DNA of 64,000 nt from Clostridium sp. C2-6-12 (GCF_009928485.1 NZ_JAABNP010000010.1:62001-126000), one strand, 5' to 3'; counted from the first letter of the stretch, positions 1-9,148 are shown. The notes: generated by a model from the sequence alone, not told the origin. A program made the numbers and translations.

Positions 1-345
1 GTAAATATGTGTGAATTTGCTGATAATTTAATTGGCAATTTATCCGGTGGACAACAACAGAGAATTTTTATAGCAAGAGCATTAATAGGAAATCCTGATT
101 TGATAATTTTAGATGAGCCTTCAACCGGAATCGACGAAAAGAGTCAAAATGAAATTTATCCTATACTGCAAAATTTAAATGCAGACTTTGGAAAAACTAT
201 TATTTCCGTTGAACACAACACTAAGGTTGCATTAAAATATTCAACACATATTTTAAAAATAGAAAATGGCGACTTAACTTTATATACAAAAGAAGATTTT
301 ATGAAGCATTTAGATGATGAAGAATCATTATCTAAAATAATATAG
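1..345 (+). CDS. Zinc/manganese-type ABC transporter ATP-binding protein (5' truncated by window edge)
   Basis: This is the C-terminal part of the ATPase of a metal ABC importer. The reading frame is open from base 1, so the gene starts outside the window; about 114 residues are present. The signature LSGGQQQR comes at about residue 14 of the visible part, followed by Walker B LIILDEP and the H-loop in ISVEHN. The next gene, 23 bases downstream on the same strand, is an ABC-3 family metal permease, which places this ATPase in the ZnuC/AdcC/MntB group. The metal cannot be told from the sequence. It acts on the cytoplasmic face of the membrane and powers uptake through the permease. Confidence 0.9.
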   Translation, partial: VNMCEFADNLIGNLSGGQQQRIFIARALIGNPDLIILDEPSTGIDEKSQNEIYPILQNLNADFGKTIISVEHNTKVALKYSTHILKIENGDLTLYTKEDFMKHLDDEESLSKII

Positions 346-368
346 GTATTACAAGGAAGGTATAATAT

Positions 369-1169
369 ATGTTTGACTTAGGTTTTATGCAAAATGCATT
401 TATTGCAGGTTTTATTGTTTCTATACTTTGTCCTTTTATAGGGCTTTTTATTGTGCTTAGACGTTATTCCATGATTGGAGACACATTATCTCATTCTTCC
501 TTTGCTGGTGTTGCAATTGGACTTCTTATAGGTGTAAACCCTCTATTAACCGCATTTTTATTTACAAGTGTGTGCGCATTAGTTATAGAAGCACTTAGAA
601 CTTACTACAAAAAATATGCCGAACTGGTAATGTCAATTGTTTTAACCTTAAGTTTAGGTATAGCAATTATTTTAATAAGCAGTGGAAAAGCGTCAGCTAA
701 GGTTGATTCATTTTTGTTTGGAAGTATTCTTACTGTAACTCAATCAGATATTTGGATGATTGCAATAGTAGGTGGAATCTGTTTATTAATTCTCTTATTT
801 CTTTATAACAAGTTAATTTATGTGACTTTTGATGAAAATAGTGCTAAAACAGCAGGTATTAATGTAAAATTAGTAAATTATATTTTCACTTTACTTGTTG
901 GTGCTACAATTTCTCTTTCAATAAGAGTAATGGGAATCCTTGTAGTTTCTTCTATAATTGTTGTCCCTGTAGCAACAGCTATGCAATTAAAAAAAGGCTT
1001 TAATAAAACTTTAATTTTTGCAATCATATTTGGATTCTTAGATGTTATGATTGGTCTTGTATTATCTTATTATATAAATAGTGCTCCAGGCGGAACTATT
1101 GCATTAACTTCAGTTATATTTTTATTATTAACTTTAGTCGTTACAAGATTCTTAAATTACGAAAACTAG
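369..1169 (+). CDS. Metal ABC transporter permease, ABC-3 (ZnuB/AdcB) family
   Basis: A 266-residue, strongly hydrophobic protein with about eight membrane segments, the usual length for ABC-3 permeases. The conserved N-terminal stretch FIGLFIVLRRYSMIGDTLSH and the later PVATAMQL region are typical of ZnuB/MntB/AdcB. It forms the membrane channel for Zn or Mn uptake and pairs with the ATPase just upstream. An AAGGAAGG ribosome site lies just before the ATG. No substrate-binding lipoprotein gene follows; it may lie upstream of the window. A bidirectional hairpin terminator ends the unit. Confidence 0.9.
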   Translation: MFDLGFMQNAFIAGFIVSILCPFIGLFIVLRRYSMIGDTLSHSSFAGVAIGLLIGVNPLLTAFLFTSVCALVIEALRTYYKKYAELVMSIVLTLSLGIAIILISSGKASAKVDSFLFGSILTVTQSDIWMIAIVGGICLLILLFLYNKLIYVTFDENSAKTAGINVKLVNYIFTLLVGATISLSIRVMGILVVSSIIVVPVATAMQLKKGFNKTLIFAIIFGFLDVMIGLVLSYYINSAPGGTIALTSVIFLLLTLVVTRFLNYEN

Positions 1170-1183
1170 CACTTATAAAAAGC

Positions 1184-1230
1184 AAAACCATTCTTAAAGT
1201 ATAAACATCTATATTTTAAGAATGGTTTTT
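1184..1230. terminator. Bidirectional terminator between znuB-like gene and AEP transaminase
   Basis: AAAACCATTCTTAAA pairs with TTTAAGAATGGTTTT around a loop of about 16 bases, with a T-run on the + side and a near T-run on the - side. It ends the metal transporter (+) and the phosphonate cluster (-). Confidence 0.85.
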
Positions 1231-1234
1231 TACT

Positions 1235-2383
1235 CTAAATAACTCTGAACTCTGAACCCCGAGATCTTAACTGATCAAAGTATTCTTCTAATAATTCTAT
1301 AAATTTAATCATATTCTCTGGATAAATTTGTCCAATATTTGCTATTCTAAAAGTGTCTTCAGAAGCTATTTTTCCAGGATAAATTGTAAATCCTCTATTA
1401 TATAAATAATCATGTAACTCTTCAAATGAATATCCTTCTGCTTTGGGTTCAATGATTGAAGTTAATAGCTTAGAAGATGATTCTTCACAAACTAATTTCT
1501 TTAAATTAAGTTTATCTAATCCTTCCCAAAGAATTTTACAGCATTCTTTATATCTTTCATTTCTCTTTTCAATAGTTTCTTCTTTTGCTTCAATTATAGC
1601 TTGTTTTAGCCCGTATAATACTTGTACAGGTGGAGTGAATCTCATTTGGTAATTATCTTTAAAATATAAATATTGCTTATATAGGTTTAAATAAAGGTTC
1701 CTTGGTTTAATATTTTTAGTTTTCTCTAATGCTTCTTTATTTGCTATTACAAAACTTATTCCTGCCATTCCTTGTATGCATTTATTTGAACTAGAAGCTA
1801 AATATTCTATATTCATTTTGTACATATCAATTGGAATTCCTGCAAAAGAACTCATAGCATCAACAATCATTTCTATTTTATATTTTCTACAAAGTTCCCC
1901 TATTGCTTGAACATCATTTAGTATTCCTGTAGTTGTTTCATGATGAATTAAAGCTAAATGACTTATCCTTTTACCACCATTGTTTCCGTTTAAATTATAA
2001 GTTTTTATAAGTACCTCTAACTCATTTAAATTTATTTCTTCTATCCCTGAACTTTTATATTCTATGTAGTTCAAGCTATATATTTCAGCCATTTCACATA
2101 TTCTTTTTCCATATGCTCCATTGTTAATTACAAGTAATATGTCTTCACCAACAACTGAACTTATCACTGCTTCAACAGCAGCCGTTCCTGATCCACCAAA
2201 CAATACAGTTTTATAATTATCATTTGAACCAACAAAATTAGTAAGTTCTTTTGATATAAATTCCATAACATCTCCAAATTCCTTTTCTCTTGGACAGATA
2301 TCAGGCACCACTTGTGCCATTTTCACTGTATCTGAAGTTGTTGCCGGTCCTGGATTTAGCAATATGTTTCTCTTAATTTCCAT
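1235..2383 (-). CDS. phnW: 2-aminoethylphosphonate:pyruvate transaminase (biosynthetic)
   Basis: A class V, PLP-dependent aminotransferase of about 382 residues. It should interconvert phosphonoacetaldehyde and 2-aminoethylphosphonate (AEP). The N-terminal LLNPGPATTSDTV is the classic PhnW/AepZ opening, and SSSNKCIQG holds the likely Schiff-base lysine. I start it at the ATG at 2383, which has GGAGGG at good spacing; the TTG two codons upstream abuts that site. PhnW enzymes also work in AEP breakdown, but here the gene follows PEP mutase and phosphonopyruvate decarboxylase in one - strand unit and no phosphonoacetaldehyde hydrolase is nearby. That makes it the last step of AEP synthesis. It is the last gene before a terminator. 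Confidence 0.92.
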   Translation of the reverse strand: MEIKRNILLNPGPATTSDTVKMAQVVPDICPREKEFGDVMEFISKELTNFVGSNDNYKTVLFGGSGTAAVEAVISSVVGEDILLVINNGAYGKRICEMAEIYSLNYIEYKSSGIEEINLNELEVLIKTYNLNGNNGGKRISHLALIHHETTTGILNDVQAIGELCRKYKIEMIVDAMSSFAGIPIDMYKMNIEYLASSSNKCIQGMAGISFVIANKEALEKTKNIKPRNLYLNLYKQYLYFKDNYQMRFTPPVQVLYGLKQAIIEAKEETIEKRNERYKECCKILWEGLDKLNLKKLVCEESSSKLLTSIIEPKAEGYSFEELHDYLYNRGFTIYPGKIASEDTFRIANIGQIYPENMIKFIELLEEYFDQLRSRGSEFRVI

Positions 2384-2413
2384 TTTCAACCCTCCATTAT
2401 CAAAGTGACCTGT

Positions 2414-3547
2414 TTACTTATTTAAAAATTTCATAAAGGCTTCTTTATTTTCTATTGGTGTTGTTTTAGGTCTTCCTAAATCTTTTCTTCCGCCCTTTTT
2501 AACTTTAATTTCTAATAATATTGGTCCTTCTACTCCTGTTAATTCTTTTGATAGTTTTACCAACTCCTCTTTGGAAGTGCACGAATAACATTTTTTATAT
2601 CCACATGCTTTAGCTATAGCTAGTGCATCAATTTTTAACCCTACTGTTTCCTGGCCCCCCACAGAATCATGTGCCCCATTATTTATTAATATATGTCTAA
2701 AATTGTTAGGTTTTTGATTTCCTATTATAGCTAATCCCCCAAGATGCATTAACAAAGCACCATCTCCATCTATACAATATACTTCTCTGTCCTTACTACT
2801 TAAGGCTATTCCCAAAGCAATTTGCGAAGCATGTCCCATAGATCCAACAGTTAAAAAATCTCTATTATGACCTTCTTCGTATTTATCTCTCAGTTCAAAT
2901 AACTCTCTTGATGCCATTCCTGTAGTAGATACAATTACTTCTTCTCCACTCATATTATTAATTATTGTTTCTATTGCCTCTTCTCTTGTCATTTCAAAAT
3001 TATTAACAATATTATTTTTTAATTTGTATTCTTCAAAAGTATCTTTTTTTACCACCAATGCATATGGTTCATTATTTACCTTCATATGCTTATAGGCTTT
3101 ATTTATCATTGCTTTCATTTCATCATTAGTTGTATTTTGATCCAAAACTTGATACTTGATTTCCAAAAGATCTAAGGTTTCAATAGTAATTAATCCTTGT
3201 TTCTTATGTTGAGGTTCATCCTTTTTATCTGGTTCCCCCCTCCATCCAACTACTAAAAGCATAGGTATACTATAAACTAATTTATCTGCTAAAGATGCAA
3301 GAGGATTAATTGCATTTCCAATACCAGAGTTCTGCATATATACAAGTCCTATTTTCCCTGTTCCCAAATGATATCCAGCTGCTAAACCTATAGCATTCCC
3401 TTCATTGGCTGAAACTATATTCTTATCACAATTAACATTATCTTTAATAAAAGCACAAAATGATTTCAATAAGGAATCCGGCACTCCAGTAAAAAATTCT
3501 ATATCGTTCTTCTGCAATTCATCATAAAAAGCTTTAACTTTAATCAT
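2414..3547 (-). CDS. aepY: Phosphonopyruvate decarboxylase
   Basis: A TPP-dependent enzyme of 377 residues, the normal length for Ppd/AepY. It decarboxylates phosphonopyruvate to phosphonoacetaldehyde and so makes the unfavourable PEP mutase step effectively irreversible. The opening FTGVPDSLLK is typical, VSANEGNAIG carries the catalytic Glu, and the TPP motif runs from GDGALLMHLG to the NNGAHDSVGGQ segment. It lies 30 bases upstream of the transaminase, consistent with co-transcription. The start is ATG with AGGAG. About 220 bases with repeat-like sequence separate it from the mutase gene upstream. Confidence 0.95.
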   Translation of the reverse strand: MIKVKAFYDELQKNDIEFFTGVPDSLLKSFCAFIKDNVNCDKNIVSANEGNAIGLAAGYHLGTGKIGLVYMQNSGIGNAINPLASLADKLVYSIPMLLVVGWRGEPDKKDEPQHKKQGLITIETLDLLEIKYQVLDQNTTNDEMKAMINKAYKHMKVNNEPYALVVKKDTFEEYKLKNNIVNNFEMTREEAIETIINNMSGEEVIVSTTGMASRELFELRDKYEEGHNRDFLTVGSMGHASQIALGIALSSKDREVYCIDGDGALLMHLGGLAIIGNQKPNNFRHILINNGAHDSVGGQETVGLKIDALAIAKACGYKKCYSCTSKEELVKLSKELTGVEGPILLEIKVKKGGRKDLGRPKTTPIENKEAFMKFLNK

Positions 3548-3769
3548 CTATTTCAACTCCTACAAACTAAATTTCTCAACCCCATTAACCATTTCTCTAT
3601 TTCTTTCAATATCTTTTTTCCACTTAATCATTACTTATTTAACGAAAATCCCCACAAATGAAAACCAAGCATCCATATTATAGAATTATCTCTGTGAGTT
3701 TTCTCCTAAACTATTAACCAATTTACATCCCATCAACTGCTAACTGTAAATTGTTAACTCTTAACTGAC
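3548..3769. other. Intergenic region inside the AEP cluster, with a degenerate dispersed repeat
   Basis: This gap between the mutase and decarboxylase genes is much longer than the 30 bases between decarboxylase and transaminase. It holds GAATTATCTCTGTGAG (3683-3698), which resembles GAACTTTCTCTGTGAG at 60217-60232. It also has AACTGCTAACTGTAAATTG, related to TAACTGCTAATTGCAAC near 59040. I see no gene and no strong terminator. Confidence 0.6.
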
Positions 3770-5071
3770 TTACATTCCTCCTGGTATTAAAGTAAGTATC
3801 TCCTTAATTGGCATACAATTCATAGATGCTTCCTTAGATCTTCCATACTCTAATATACTCTTTGCTGTATTTACCATAGCAGGATAAGCACTTCTTATTA
3901 AATGATTTGCATGTATAATTACACTTACACCAAGTTCCACCAGTTGTTCTTCTGTCATAAAGTTATACGAAGTTGGAACAACTACTAATGGAACTTTATT
4001 TTCAAATTCATTATATCTCCTGCAGAATTCAGTAATTTCTTTTCCATCCTTTTCTTTACTGTGAATCATTATTCCATCCGAACCTGCTTGAATATATGCT
4101 TTAGCCCTATTTATAGCATCTTCCATTCCAGCTCCCGCAATTAAACTTTCAATTCTCGAAATTATCATAAAATCACTTGTTACTCTTGCTTCTCTTCCAG
4201 CTCTTATCTTGTCACAGAAATGGTCAACATTATCTTGAGTCTGTTCTACTTCTGTTCCAAATAATGAATTTTTCTTAAGACCAGTTTTATCTTCAATAAT
4301 AATTGCAGAAACCCCAAGTCTTTCTAAGGTTTTAACTGTATAAACAAAATGTTCAATTTGTCCACCGGTGTCTCCATCGACAATTATTGGTTTTGTTGTT
4401 ACTTCCAAAATATCATTAATTGTATTTAGTCTTGAAGTTAAGTCAACTAATTCTATATCTGGCTTTCCCTTTGCAGTTGAATCGCATAAAGAACTAATCC
4501 ACATGCCATCAAATTCTTTTATCTTTCCTTCTCTTTCCACTTTAGTTTTTTCAACGATAAGTCCAGTTAACCCATTATGAGCTTCAAGGATCCTAACTGG
4601 TTTTTTTGAATAAATTAATTCTTTAAGACTTTTCATCCTCATTTGAGGAGTAGTACCTATTTGCGCTAATTCTTCATCTAATTTTGAAATAGAAACTCCT
4701 TGGGTATAAGGTACCTCAATAAGCTTTCCATCCCATTCCTTTATTACTTCTATAACTTTTTCTCTAAGTTCCTTTTGAGAACCTTCTTTCCAATCATCCC
4801 CATGAAGTACATAGTCAGGCTTTAATTTTAGTAAATTTTCTACTTGATCTAAGCTCTCCTGAGGAATTACAGATATTACTCCTTTAATATTGCTTACTAC
4901 CTCTTTTCTTTCTTCATACTTCATGATAGGATTTCTCCAGTAACCTCTTATAACTTCATCTGTATGTAATCCTACAATTATATCTCCAAACTTTCTTGCT
5001 TCATTTAATACATTTAGGTGACCTTGGTGTATTATATCTGCACTCATAGCAACATAAACTTTCTTCATCAT
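3770..5071 (-). CDS. aepX: Phosphoenolpyruvate mutase with N-terminal cytidylyltransferase-like domain
   Basis: A two-domain protein of about 433 residues. Residues 1-130 are a HIGH-type nucleotidyltransferase domain (HQGH at 15-18, a GVSIS segment near 125) like glycerol-3-phosphate or ethanolamine-phosphate cytidylyltransferases. Residues 145-433 are a PEP mutase of the isocitrate lyase superfamily. The diagnostic EDKTGLKKNS (EDK-x5-NS, about 260-269) separates true mutases from lyases, and DGDTGG is the metal site. The enzyme isomerises PEP to phosphonopyruvate, the entry step to nearly all natural phosphonates. I start at the ATG at 5071, six bases after AGGAG, rather than the ATG overlapping that site. 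The fused domain suggests nucleotide activation of the product; which substrate it takes is inference. Confidence 0.93.
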   Translation of the reverse strand: MMKKVYVAMSADIIHQGHLNVLNEARKFGDIIVGLHTDEVIRGYWRNPIMKYEERKEVVSNIKGVISVIPQESLDQVENLLKLKPDYVLHGDDWKEGSQKELREKVIEVIKEWDGKLIEVPYTQGVSISKLDEELAQIGTTPQMRMKSLKELIYSKKPVRILEAHNGLTGLIVEKTKVEREGKIKEFDGMWISSLCDSTAKGKPDIELVDLTSRLNTINDILEVTTKPIIVDGDTGGQIEHFVYTVKTLERLGVSAIIIEDKTGLKKNSLFGTEVEQTQDNVDHFCDKIRAGREARVTSDFMIISRIESLIAGAGMEDAINRAKAYIQAGSDGIMIHSKEKDGKEITEFCRRYNEFENKVPLVVVPTSYNFMTEEQLVELGVSVIIHANHLIRSAYPAMVNTAKSILEYGRSKEASMNCMPIKEILTLIPGGM

Positions 5072-5191
5072 TAACATCTCCTAATATAAATATTTTTTAT
5101 TTAAATAAATTATAATTTTTCAAATTTAGTTCATTTTTTTATTTTTTTACCACTATGCTCATAAATTAAATTTTCTTATTTTATTTATTAT

Positions 5192-5995
5192 TTATAAACT
5201 AATCGTTTCTTCTGCCATTCCTTCTAACTTAGGTAATACAATTTTTTTTATTCTTTCAAGATGACTTTTATCATCAATTTCTCCCCACACCAAATTTTCA
5301 ACCTTTAAATATCCAACTCGTCTCTTCTTAGCAGCATCAAATATTGCATCTTCATAATCATATTTCTTTGCTTTTTTGTTTGAAATCTCAAAAAAATTCT
5401 TCTCGCTTCTATAGTCATTAATTCTAGAATTAAATTCTTTATATTGTCTTAGCATCTCTTTGTATAATTCAAGAGATATTTTTGATATTCCAACTAATTC
5501 TCCGTATACTTCATCAATTTCCTCTCGCTTCTTAGATATCTTATATAAATTATCTTCTCTAACTTCAACATAACATTCATCCCCTGAATTAGTCTGTCCA
5601 CTTAATAAAATACAATCTTCTTTTTCATAATTAATAACTTTTATTAATCCATATACTTCATATATAAGATCACTCTCAAGTAATAAGAAATCTTCTTTCA
5701 ATTCATCTTCTAATATAGACAATGATGTCATACTTCCAGTTGCTTTATATTTTCTATTTTTTCTTGTTTCAATGTAATTATTTTGTTTTGCTAATTCATC
5801 ATAAAATTCATTCAAATGACCTGTTACTATATAAATTTTTTCAATTCCTAAACTTCTTAATTTTTCAATAGATCTTTCAACTAAACTTTTACCATTTATT
5901 TTTATAAGGCCTTTTGGTAATAAATCATTAGTTATATCCTGTAATCTTGATCCCATACCTGCTGCTAAAATCACAGCTGTTTTTATCTTTCCCAT
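5192..5995 (-). CDS. LicC-like nucleotidyltransferase, probable CTP:2-aminoethylphosphonate cytidylyltransferase
   Basis: A 267-residue sugar-nucleotidyltransferase-fold protein. LAAGMGSRLQ is the nucleotide-binding loop and LLPKGLIKINGK gives the conserved Lys. LLLESDLIYE resembles the metal-binding Asp strand of phosphocholine cytidylyltransferase LicC. It is the first gene of the AEP cluster. Cytidylyltransferases of this fold that convert AEP to CMP-AEP (PntC of Treponema denticola) are known from phosphonate clusters, so that is the likely role. The substrate is inferred from context; phosphocholine or a sugar phosphate remain possible. AAAGGGG precedes the ATG. Confidence 0.78.
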   Translation of the reverse strand: MGKIKTAVILAAGMGSRLQDITNDLLPKGLIKINGKSLVERSIEKLRSLGIEKIYIVTGHLNEFYDELAKQNNYIETRKNRKYKATGSMTSLSILEDELKEDFLLLESDLIYEVYGLIKVINYEKEDCILLSGQTNSGDECYVEVREDNLYKISKKREEIDEVYGELVGISKISLELYKEMLRQYKEFNSRINDYRSEKNFFEISNKKAKKYDYEDAIFDAAKKRRVGYLKVENLVWGEIDDKSHLERIKKIVLPKLEGMAEETISL

Positions 5996-6087
5996 TAATT
6001 TTCATTCCCCTTTCCACTTACAAGTTAATTCCATGTATCACTAATTACTTATTATCTTTACTGCAATATTAATTTTAGGTTCATTTT

Positions 6088-6125
6088 TTGAACATAATTA
6101 TATTACCATCTTTCATTGTTCAAAA
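6088..6125 (-). promoter_or_regulatory. Putative promoter of the AEP cluster with flanking inverted repeat
   Basis: On the - strand a TATAAT (6097-6102) lies 17 bases after TTTTGA (6120-6125). The half-sites TTGAAC (6088-6093) and GTTCAA (6118-6123) flank the -10, and more GAAC/GTTC words lie just upstream. The arrangement could be an operator. It sits between the hppA terminator and the first AEP gene. Confidence 0.45.
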
Positions 6126-6154
6126 CAACATGTTCATGGAAAATTTTTTCAAAA

Positions 6155-6193
6155 AAATACTGTTCATATCATAAAAGATATGAACAGTATTTT
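6155..6193 (-). terminator. Terminator of hppA
   Basis: AAATACTGTTCATATC pairs with GATATGAACAGTATTT around a six-base loop, followed by a T-run on the - strand. It starts just after the hppA stop and separates hppA from the AEP cluster. Confidence 0.88.
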
Positions 6194-6196
6194 TAT

Positions 6197-8224
6197 TTAT
6201 TTCATAAATAAGTTTACTAATATACCACCATACTGAGCTATTAATGGTGCAAATACTACTGAAACAATTGTCATTAATTTTATCAATATATTCATCGCTG
6301 GACCAGATGTATCTTTAAACGGATCTCCTACAGTATCTCCTACAACAGCTGCTTTATGAGGATCACTTCCTTTTCCACCATGGACGCCTGTTTCAATATA
6401 TTTCTTAGCATTATCCCATGCACCACCTGCATTTGCCATCATTATTGCCATTAATACTCCTGTAACTACTCCACCACCTATTAATCCAGCTAAAGCTTCT
6501 GTTCCAAGCAACAATCCTGTAGCTAAAGGAACTACAATTGCTAATATTCCTGGAAAAATCATTTCATGTAATGCTGCATATGTTGAAATTTCAACACATT
6601 TTGAATAATCTGGCTTTTCTGTTCCTTGTAATATTCCCTTCTTTTCTCTAAACTGTCTTCTTACTTCCTCTACCATTTGGGTAGCCGCTTTGCCTACTGA
6701 TTGCATTGTTAAAGCTGCAAAAAGAAATGGCAGCATACCTCCAAGTAATACTCCAACTAGAGTTAATGGATCAAGTAAATTTATTGTTTGTAGCTTTACT
6801 GATTGAGAGTAGGATGCAAATAGTGCTAAAGCTGTAAGTGCTGCTGATCCAATAGCAAATCCTTTACCTATAGCCGCTGTTGTATTTCCCACTGAATCAA
6901 GCTTATCTGTTATTTCTCTTACACTCTTATCTAGATCACACATTTCCGCAATACCGCCTGCATTATCTGCAATAGGACCATATGCATCAACTGCAACTGT
7001 TATAGCTGTTGTTGATAACATTCCTACTGCTGCAAGTGCTATACCATATAATCCAAGATTAGCATCTTTAGCACCTCCAATTGCAAAATAAGATATTATT
7101 ATCCCAACAATTATTAATAATATTGGAGCAACAGTTGACTTCATTCCAACAGATAATCCAGCTATAATATTGGTAGCTGGTCCAGTCTTTGATTCATTCG
7201 AAATAAATTGAACTGATTTATACTCTGCAGAAGTATAAAATTCAGTAATTTTACCAATCAATAAGCCTACAACAAGTCCTGCTATTACTGGATAAAACAT
7301 TTTTATTTCTCCAAGGAGAACTTGACATAATATAGATCCTGCTATAAGAACTACTCCCCCTGAAATAGCACTTCCACCATTTAAAGCTTTTTGAGGATTG
7401 TCCCCTTTATAAGCTCTTACGTATACTATACCCATCAGTGAACCTATAATACCAACTGCAGATAATGCTAAAGGAAATATTATTACATCATTCCCAAAAT
7501 TTTTAGCAAGTACAGCTCCAAGTGTGATTGCTGAAATTATTGAGCCTACATATGACTCAAATAAATCTGCTCCCATACCTGCAACATCTCCAACATTATC
7601 TCCAACATTATCAGCAATAACTGCTGGATTTCTTGGATCATCTTCTGGTATACCAGCTTCAACCTTACCAACCAAATCAGCTCCTACATCGGCTGCTTTA
7701 GTGTAGATTCCACCTCCGACCCTTGCAAAAAGTGCAATTGAAGAAGCACCAAGTCCAAAACCTGTAATATATTCTGCATTTAAATCATATAAAATAGAAA
7801 AAATACCAAGTCCTATTACCCCTAATCCTGCTACACATAGCCCCATTACTGTCCCACCTGAAAATGCAACTGATAATGCATCTTTTATGCTATGCTTTGC
7901 ACCTTCTGCTGTCCTTACATTAGCCTTAACAGCTATCCTCATTCCAATATATCCTGATAAAATCGAACATAAGGCTCCTGCTACAAATGCTATTGCTGTT
8001 TTAATATTTAAAAATATCATAATAGTCAATGCTACAACCACTATAAATAAAGTTAAATACGAATATTCTTTTTTTAGGAATGCCATTGCTCCTTCTTCAA
8101 TGTAACCAGAGATTTCTTTCATTCTCTCGTTACCAGCATCCCTATTCAAAATATCCTTAATCAAAAAAGCAACCACACAAATAGCAATAATACCAGTTAG
8201 AATTGTAACATATAATAAATTCAT
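6197..8224 (-). CDS. hppA: Membrane-bound ion-translocating pyrophosphatase, K+-dependent type
   Basis: A 675-residue integral membrane pyrophosphatase with about 16 membrane segments. It couples hydrolysis of PPi to H+ or Na+ export. The acidic signatures [11 protein letters not shown] (179-189) and [18 protein letters not shown] (208-225) are intact. In the segment [14 protein letters not shown] the positions that are Lys and Thr in K+-independent enzymes are Ala450 and Gly453, so this is the K+-dependent class. Whether H+ or Na+ is pumped cannot be settled by eye. It has its own terminator. The next gene downstream on the same strand belongs to the AEP cluster, whose cytidylyl transfers would release PPi. 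Confidence 0.97.
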   Translation of the reverse strand: MNLLYVTILTGIIAICVVAFLIKDILNRDAGNERMKEISGYIEEGAMAFLKKEYSYLTLFIVVVALTIMIFLNIKTAIAFVAGALCSILSGYIGMRIAVKANVRTAEGAKHSIKDALSVAFSGGTVMGLCVAGLGVIGLGIFSILYDLNAEYITGFGLGASSIALFARVGGGIYTKAADVGADLVGKVEAGIPEDDPRNPAVIADNVGDNVGDVAGMGADLFESYVGSIISAITLGAVLAKNFGNDVIIFPLALSAVGIIGSLMGIVYVRAYKGDNPQKALNGGSAISGGVVLIAGSILCQVLLGEIKMFYPVIAGLVVGLLIGKITEFYTSAEYKSVQFISNESKTGPATNIIAGLSVGMKSTVAPILLIIVGIIISYFAIGGAKDANLGLYGIALAAVGMLSTTAITVAVDAYGPIADNAGGIAEMCDLDKSVREITDKLDSVGNTTAAIGKGFAIGSAALTALALFASYSQSVKLQTINLLDPLTLVGVLLGGMLPFLFAALTMQSVGKAATQMVEEVRRQFREKKGILQGTEKPDYSKCVEISTYAALHEMIFPGILAIVVPLATGLLLGTEALAGLIGGGVVTGVLMAIMMANAGGAWDNAKKYIETGVHGGKGSDPHKAAVVGDTVGDPFKDTSGPAMNILIKLMTIVSVVFAPLIAQYGGILVNLFMK

Positions 8225-8675
8225 ACCCTCACCCCTCTTAAAAAATTTATAGGTTATAATATAAAAGATTAGGCTATTGTAAAAGTAGCATATAATTTTA
8301 TCCTATATTTTTTCTAAACTAGTATAAGTAAAAGCTATCTTAGAATTTTCTACATAAATTTTTCATACTCAATTGTTTAGGATAAGCCTTCACCCTATAC
8401 ATATATTCAATAATTCATTATAAAATTCTTTTAATATATGCACAAAACACTCTAGTTTAAATCCTCTGTCAACAAGTTCAATTCACTTTATTAATCTCAA
8501 GAAAACGTTTACTTAAAATTAATAAAATTTCAACAAATTTTATTAATGGGTTTCACTAAAATTAAGATTGCAACTCAAAAGTTATTTTAACTCCATTCAA
8601 CTTTAAACTTAATATTTATAACTAAACTTTCTTAACCTTTAAATTGTCCATAAGTTAATCTAGAAGCTATATTAT
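8225..8675. other. Intergenic region upstream of hppA
   Basis: About 450 AT-rich bases between hppA and the secG terminator, with no convincing gene. AGAAAACGTTTACT (8500-8513) matches the catabolite-responsive element consensus TGWAANCGNTNWCA except at the two outermost bases. It lies about 275 bases before the hppA start. I found no clear -10/-35 pair. Confidence 0.4.
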
Positions 8676-8702
8676 AAAAAAGGCTACTTAAAATAAAGTA
8701 GC
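8676..8702 (-). terminator. Terminator of secG
   Basis: On the - strand GCTACTT and AAGTAGC form a short stem (8683-8702) followed by a run of six T. It lies just after the secG stop. Confidence 0.8.
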
Positions 8703-8711
8703 TCAGATTTA

Positions 8712-8945
8712 TTATTTTATTAAATTTAACACAATTGTATTTATTGCAAAAAGTGCCATAAACAGAACTGTTAATCTTATAAGGATAGCTTCTTTTGTTC
8801 TTGATTTGTTTTTTGAAAAGAACGTATCATTTGTACTTCCTTGGATTAAACCACTTAATGCATCAGATTTACTAGGTTGCATGTAAATTGTTATAACTAC
8901 ACCTATTCCTAATAATACCTCTAAAACTAATAATATATTTTGCAT
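8712..8945 (-). CDS. secG: Preprotein translocase subunit SecG
   Basis: A 77-residue protein with two membrane helices (residues 2-20 and about 53-73) joined by a polar loop with Gln/Ser-rich QPSKSDALSGLIQGS, the SecG pattern. SecG assists SecYE during protein export. I place the start at the ATG at 8945, six bases after AGGAGGTG; the GTG three codons upstream lies within that site. It follows eno on the same strand after a strong terminator. A similar secG placement next to the eno end of the glycolytic block is, as far as I recall, usual in clostridia. Confidence 0.92.
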   Translation of the reverse strand: MQNILLVLEVLLGIGVVITIYMQPSKSDALSGLIQGSTNDTFFSKNKSRTKEAILIRLTVLFMALFAINTIVLNLIK

Positions 8946-9065
8946 AGGTAACACCTCCTATAATGATCAATAACATACAATTTAAATAATATCACATTTA
9001 TTGATTCATTACAACTTTATGTAATATAAAATTCTTCTGAGCTTACTTGTATTATATCAAACTTT

Positions 9066-9101
9066 TAAAAAAAGTTATAGGGAATTTTCCCTATAACTTA
9101 A
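9066..9101 (-). terminator. Terminator of eno
   Basis: AAGTTATAGGGA pairs with TCCCTATAACTT around a four-base loop, followed on the - strand by seven T. It is about 50 bases after the eno stop. Confidence 0.9.
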
Positions 9102-9148
9102 AATTTTATACATTTATCAATTTATATAGCATAAATTATGTTTATATT

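Noticed and set aside
1235-2383. phnW as part of AEP breakdown
   Set aside because: No phosphonoacetaldehyde hydrolase or phosphonate importer nearby; PEP mutase and decarboxylase in the same unit point to synthesis.
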